The position numbers and the translations under genes were made by a program. Positions 58,447-64,000 of a stretch of DNA of 64,000 bases are shown here, in pieces. A model generated the notes under the pieces. The model made no database searches and was not told where the DNA came from. It saw only the letters and a list, made by a program, of their open reading frames with translations. This DNA is from Melanopsichium pennsylvanicum. Taxonomy: Eukaryota; Basidiomycota; Ustilaginomycetes; Ustilaginales. The stretch lies in contig OAPG01000013.1 in the NCBI GenBank assembly GCA_900208305.1, positions 310,001 to 374,000 of the forward strand. The letters run 5' to 3'. Every line of letters starts with the position of its first letter. The stretch's first letter is position 1.

Positions 58447-61400
58447 ACTGCTCAGCGCGTCGGGTTGTGCAGAATCGGTGTCGAGATGTGTTCGACTTCG
58501 CTCTACAGATCACCTGCGGCAGGAGATGAGTGTCAAGAACAAAGGAGGGCGCAGACAACTGCGATGCGCATGGTGGTCGGTGTAAGCGCTGAAATACACT
58601 GTGGCGTCCGAGCTGCGAGCTCTTGGTAAAGGAAAAAAAGAGATTGACAGGCGCGAGCGCTTTCCCAAGGCTGATGGTGCCAAGCAAATGAAACGACGGC
58701 AGAGTGAGTTGGCGTAGGATGGTTTGTAAGTATGTTGGCCTCATCAAGCTATTTCGACGCAACTGGAAAAGACGATCAGGTACTGAACAGAGTTTCTGGA
58801 GTTGGGAAAAGGTAAAGGCAAGGAAAGGAAAATGTAGAAACGAAGTCGAAGTCTGTAGACGAATCAGTCTCTAAAGCCGGAAACGTACGAAAATCGACGA
58901 CGCTCAAGACAGAATCATCCCAGGTGAGAATCGTGCTTGCCAGCAGCAGGACGGGACATGAAGAGAAGGAGAACGAGCGGACAATATGCAGTTGGCCTTG
59001 TGGGGACCGAAGGCAGGGTGTTACGCACATGCAAAACGCGACATCAATGATGTGTGATTGTGAAGCGTAAAATCCCTGTAGACGAGTCTTGGATTGATGC
59101 CAAAAATATATGACTTCAAGACATTTGGCATGCAGCATTTGTTCTTAGCAGCTCACACCATCACTAGATATTGCGAGCACAACTTCGAAAGTCAAACTCG
59201 CTGCGTATGCCATAGAGAGGACTCTGGAAAGGAAAGTATCTGCAGCAAGAGGCATGACGAGTGCGGAACCAAGTGACATGCGTGCTTCCCACTGCCGCAA
59301 GCTGTAGTGTGGTTGCAGGGTTCCACGCCAAGAAAAGGTGCGATTCAGCGCACCGCGAAGGTCACGGTGACGACGTACTCAGTTGTCGAAGAAACTGTAT
59401 CGCAGTGCAGTGCACGGAAGACTTCGTACCGCTGTCAGACCCTGCAACCATGACTGGCTAGTAAGCTCCTGGACACGAAAGCCATGGTTACGCTTCTCAG
59501 TCTTTTGTGAACAAACTCAAGCACACAGCAAAGGGCAACCTTAGCTACTCACCGCTGTGGGAAGTGTCAGTGAAGTGGACTCAAAGAGCTGGTCTAATTG
59601 ACCGAATACCCAATGCAGGAATACTAGTGACGTCAGTATTGTGGGGCTATTTGACTTTGGGTCTTCCAAATTCACGGTAATTGCACCTTAGCGAGAAGCT
59701 ACAGGAGATGTTGGGAGAAAGAAGAAGGTCGAGATGTCGATAGTCAAGATGAGAGAAGGAAGCAAAATAGATGGGAAAGCGGAGAGAAGGTACGTGAACT
59801 CTTAGAATCCTGAAGGTTCTTGCCGGCAGTCTATCGCCTAGACAAGTGGGGATGAGCAGCTGTCCGAGGAACCCAATAGACAGTGTACCAGTGAAACGCC
59901 GTCGGTAGCACGTGGAAAACGGGGACGATTGGGTCGCTCGGACGGGCAAAATTATGATCCGAAGCAAAATTCGTGAGCAGGCAGCTAAAGCTGCAGGTCG
60001 AGAAGTTCGACCGGAACGAAGTCTGATGTTGAATTCAAGGAGTCACTGTGCAAATCGAGGTGAAGTGCAATGCAAGTCGAACACAACGCATATGCACGAA
60101 TGGATTTAACTTACCGCTGATGAAGGCTACTATGTCGAGCTTTGAGGGCCCGATGACTGCAAGGCGTTTCCGTCGGAGTTTTGCAAAGAGCTGCAAACTT
60201 GCGTCCAGAGACCGAGAACGAAGAGCGCAAAGTTCGCCTGAGAGTGCTCGGCGGTAAGAAAATGAAGAACCAGTCAGGACTGGACTGAACAAAGGCATGA
60301 GAGGTTACGTGGGCGGGAAAGCAGACACAATTTCCTGAAGACGCCACGATGAGCATCCAAGTTCAAGTGAGCGGAGGGGGAGACCGTAGCCCATTGTTGG
60401 CCAGTCGAGAGAAATAGGGCTGCAAGAAGAAGCAAGAGCTTGAGTCTGAGCCACTGACGGCACAGAGACGTGGATGAGGTCGAAGACGAAAGCGAGAGCG
60501 AAAGTGGAGGAGTTGGAAAGGACAAGATGCCTGAACCGGAATCGCAACCATGAGAAACTGGCGACCATGAAGACGAAAGTGGGAGCAAGCGGAATGCCAA
60601 AGAGCTAGATGGACCCACAGCGGAAAGCGAGAGCGTCTGCCGACTGCAGTCGTGCTGGTCCAACATTAATGGCCCTGCTGTTTGACGCATCCCTTTTTTT
60701 TCACCGGCTCTGCCTCCGTGCTTGTGCTTGAATTTACCTCATTCAGCTTGTTCCATCTACAAGCATGACAACCGAGAAAATTCCCGTCAGCCAAAGACTG
60801 CGGTCGAAATGTCGGTCGGCACGTGAAGTCGGTGATATGGAACAGAGCTTGGATGAGCCAGGGTCAAGCCACAAGTGGGTTGTTGCAGGTCTCTTTAAAA
60901 GCTCCAGCTTGTCGGTTTCTAGAGCGAAGCAAAGGACAGCATAGCACTCTGGCGGCGGACAGTCTGTCGACAGTGCAGGTGGTGTGGTTGCCGTACTGTA
61001 TTACTCGCGAGAGGTTCATCATTTCGGGTCTGCCGGGTTCTAAACCATGTGTCTTTACCGATTTGGATCAAGTCAGTCTACGTCTTGCAATCAAAGCTAA
61101 GCTGCACAGCTGCAAATCCTTGCTCTTTCAGGTGCGCTCGGATCTCCCGTGCTCGCTTCGAGAGATGCCATAAGTTACTCGAAGTCTAGGTCTTGTGCGT
61201 GCGACTTAGTCTCACATCGGGTACTCACCTATGTGTGGCTTTTTGTGAGTTGAGCAGGAAGACAGAAAGACCCGATGTCGTTTCAACAAAACCGAAAATG
61301 TATATGCTTCGCTTTTCGACAACCTAGCCAAAATGCGACTATCGAGTCAGAAGATTGCAGGTTTTGGGCGCGAACTCTCAAACCAACTTACCTGCAAAGC

Positions 61401-63802
61401 ACATCGCATGCATAGAGAAAGGGATAAATGGAAAGCGAATTGCGGATACCGGTAAATGCACATGCGACTCCGACGGCGGAGGTCAGGCTCTCCTTGTAAA
61501 CCGCCGAGACTGTATAGACAACAATACATCCATTCTGGGTGAGCAGCCGGCGCTCTCATGATTCTGCTGGGTCTGCTTACGCGTAACTCGAGACAAAGTT
61601 TGGCCGTGTAGATCCGTGGGGGGGGGTTGCAAAAAGGTTTCATGCGGCTCAACGATGAAGCTGCAGCCAAACGCCCACCCATTACTCCAAACTCAAATTC
61701 TCTCCAGACTCGTAAAAACAAAAGCCGTAAAAACAAAAGCAATGCAGGTTGGGAACTCAGCCAATCCTGATGCCAAAGCCCAATTTCTAGCCTCGTCTTC
61801 TCAGTCTGGCTTCGGCCATCGGCTTACCTTCCGAATATCAGAATCGCAAGGCTGTGACCCCTTCTGAGGATCGATGTCCGCATCATAGTTCAATCAAAGT
61901 TACTGGTGTGATTGAAGCGAGAGTGGGGCATTCCGACGAAAATAAAGTCAGGCAGATCGGGACGAGATGTCGACACTCCTTCTCCTGCTTTTCAGCCAAT
62001 GCAGAACTGCATCTCACCTTTTCGGGTTGTCTTGGGCCGGTCTTGTGGTGCATGGGACCATTTTGCTTCCCTATTTCCATTCCAAATTTCCCACCTTGCA
62101 CCTCCCTCGACAATCGCGGGCTACAAAGTCAAAAAGATGGTCACGCCCGAGATGCCCGAGATGCCCGCGTGTCGTCGCAACTCATTTGTAAACAGAGCGC
62201 GACAGGAGCCCTGCGATACGTGCTCACCTAGTCAAGAAGCAGGGTTCGACATCAATTCTTGCATAAATTATAATTTGCCTAGGGCAATTGTGTCTTTATA
62301 CCATATTCAAGCGCAGTCACTCGCTTGACCATTTTCCTGGCGAATCCAATCGAGTGTTCGCCGGAATATGCCAGATTACGGCACTTAGGTCCGAGTCGAA
62401 TCCACATTTGAGCGCTCGTCGACCACTCGGAACTCTGTTAGCCAATGTGCTTGCCATTCTGGCACCCATTGTTGGACTCATAGCTGGTCCGCCTTGACCA
62501 TCATGTTCCGGCGGAACCAATTCCATTGCCTTAGCTGCATAGGCATCAAGAGGAGCTTCACACCGCTCACGGGACCCTTGTCCTGTTTCAGCGCTACATC
62601 CAGACTGTGAGTTCGGCCTTTCATGAATGCAGAATCTCATGGAGATCGGAGACATACACATTATCTGATCCCAACTTGCAGTGACTGCTGCAACTAGGCG
62701 TGGGAATACGAGCCAAACGGCAGTGTCGGTGAGTGTCAAAATTCCGCCTCCGATTATCTAAACGTACCGCTTCGGCTGGTACAGCTCGGTAATGCAGGGG
62801 TACAATGTGAATGTAAATCACTCTACGCGCTCAATCCTTGTCAACCAGGACTCTAGCCATGCTTGCAGGAAGGTAAAGACTCGCTGAGGTACACTTCAAA
62901 TCCCGTCGCAGACGAGAGCTCGCGTCGCACCTCGCCTACCTTTTGCAGCTGCTCAGTAACGGATTCAAGTCTGGGCATGTGGACCTGTCGGACGGCTACG
63001 CAAGCGAAGCTGCCATCGACCGCGTAATTCAGCACGGCCAGTTCAGATTGATAAACCCTTGTTCGTCGGCCTTGGCTAATCCTGCCCACAAAGCTTTGCG
63101 GGTCAAAAAATACATCCCTTTACTCGCCGCAGAATGTTGATGGCCATGTGCACCCTTCTCGTCTACACCGCCCTTAGGTTTTATCCTTCCATGGTCTCAT
63201 TCATGCTCACAGATAGACGCCAACGGCATACCTTCGGGTTGAAATCAAGAAAGGATGGGTGATCAGCCGCTCGAAGCTAATCAAACGCTTGCAAGGACAA
63301 GTTTGCACAGCCGGCGACAGTGATGACGGGCCATTACTGCCTCACCTGATTTCGCACTCCTTCTTCCAATCCCGTTGCGGCTACAGAGCGTAGATGCCTT
63401 CGGAAGCGTAAAACCAAGGAGCTGCGGTCCCCTGGCCCCCCATCTAGCACCCCGTCGATCAGAATGAGCATCTTGGAAGGTCACTTTTCTTCTTTGTTCT
63501 GAGTAAACTAGTCTTCATCGTCTCGGAACATGAAAAGAAGCATTGGCGGACAGCTCGGTTCCAAAAGAAAGCATCTCATCTGTTCGTTCTTGGTGCACTG
63601 AGCTTATCCAGCCAACAGCCACGTGATCCTTCGCTCCACGTCCCCGATTCATGCGTTCTCTCCTGATGCTCGATCCGCAGTCGACACCGAAGCATCAATC
63701 TCTCGTCATGAACAAGAGTCAAGGATGGTCCAACACGAACGCACACACAGCACTGATACTTGTAATGTCTCGTTCTAATTCACATGAAGACAGTGCGCAC
63801 AG
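58447..63802. other. Long gene-poor region (5.4 kb)
   Basis: No open frame longer than about 140 codons and none with family signal. It contains a TACTGTA motif near 60992 and a G-run at 61617-61626. The left end is the 5' flank of the VelB-like gene, with many short upstream ORFs if the leader is long. Small spliced genes or non-coding RNAs cannot be excluded. No transposon motif was seen. Confidence 0.45.
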
Positions 63803-64000
63803 CTAAGGCGACTCGAGACCCGTATCGCTAACCGGGCTAACAGGACGACTAGAGTTGGCCGGCGAGCCACCTGTGCTGGACCAACCCGCGGCGGGCTCCC
63901 CTCCGCTCGCATCCTCCGCGCTCCTCATGTTCAGAGACCAATCGGGTGTGTTGTGACTAGAGGAATCGCTCGAGTAGCCTTCTCCACTAGTACCTTCTGC
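63803..64000 (-). CDS. C-terminal fragment of an unknown gene running off the right edge
   Basis: On the minus strand a frame is open from the edge (64000) to TAG at 63803-63805, 65 codons. The peptide is Ser/Gly/Pro-rich and disordered (SSDSSSHNTPDWSLNM, GSPANSSRPVSPVSDTGLE, ending ESP). It has SP sites and strongly biased, coding-like third positions, and resembles the tail of a regulatory or signalling protein. There is no domain to name. The neighbouring 5.4 kb to the left would be its 3' side. Confidence 0.55.
   Translation of the reverse strand, partial: AEGTSGEGYSSDSSSHNTPDWSLNMRSAEDASGGEPAAGWSSTGGSPANSSRPVSPVSDTGLESP

Noticed and set aside
60274..60690. 138-codon minus-strand frame, Ser/Leu-rich
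   Set aside because: Overlaps two other open frames, low-complexity Ser runs, no family signal.
1..64000. Search for CRISPR arrays, terminal inverted repeats, LTRs and transposase motifs
   Set aside because: No regularly spaced repeats of CRISPR type and no DDE, reverse transcriptase or integrase motifs recognised; only simple repeats were seen.

Overview
The window reads as nuclear DNA of a basidiomycete smut fungus (Ustilaginomycetes; Ustilago, Sporisorium or Pseudozyma type). The evidence is the mix of long intron-poor genes and genes with short GTAAG...YAG introns, near-neutral GC codon use, and family content: a fungal conventional kinesin with an IAK tail, a monofunctional OMP decarboxylase, velvet-domain regulators, a Zn2Cys6 factor, a CrtI-type carotenoid desaturase and a Pho85-type cyclin. 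I see no bacterial, viral or organellar sequence, no tRNA or rRNA gene and no intact transposon. Species is not assignable by eye.

Layout, left to right. 0-6 kb: a possible edge fragment, a small zinc-ribbon protein gene whose first exon may be the ATG alone, long CA and CTT microsatellites, a three-exon cytosolic chorismate mutase (minus) and a ubiquitin-like-domain CTD phosphatase (minus). 6.9-18 kb: kinesin-1 heavy chain, a mitochondrial GatB/YqeY (Aim41-like) protein, the ribosome-rescue GTPase Hbs1, mitoribosomal protein Mrp51 (minus) and OMP decarboxylase. 18.6-24 kb: endonuclease III and a very large Pcl/Clg1-type cyclin (minus). 24-27.7 kb: a long leader or intergenic region. 27.7-35 kb: a Ser/Thr-rich single-pass membrane protein, phytoene desaturase (minus) and Trm1. 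35-38.6 kb: non-coding. 38.6-49.5 kb: a Zn2Cys6 regulator, a small Cys-rich spliced gene, a hotdog thioesterase (minus), the HEAT-repeat protein Tti1 and an unknown two-helix membrane protein (minus). 49.5-64 kb: mostly gene-poor, with two convergent velvet-domain genes (54.7-58.4 kb) flanked by about 4.5 and 5.4 kb of unassigned DNA, and the C-terminus of a minus-strand gene at the right edge.

Most genes are housekeeping (tRNA modification, base excision repair, pyrimidine and aromatic amino acid synthesis, translation rescue, PIKK assembly, transport). There is no obvious metabolic cluster: the carotenoid desaturase stands alone. The regulator genes (cyclin, Zn2Cys6 factor, velvet pair) are the ones with unusually long flanking non-coding DNA.

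Points most worth a second look: the convergent velvet pair, one member having lost most of the usual basic residues; a Cys in place of Thr in the DxDx(T/V) motif of the CTD phosphatase; a chorismate mutase with Glu at the position of yeast Thr226; two in-frame starts in trm1; an in-frame intron and an unresolved splice junction in hbs1; and a recurrent TACTGTA motif that I found only between genes. Exon borders were worked out by hand from splice consensus, frame continuity and family resemblance.
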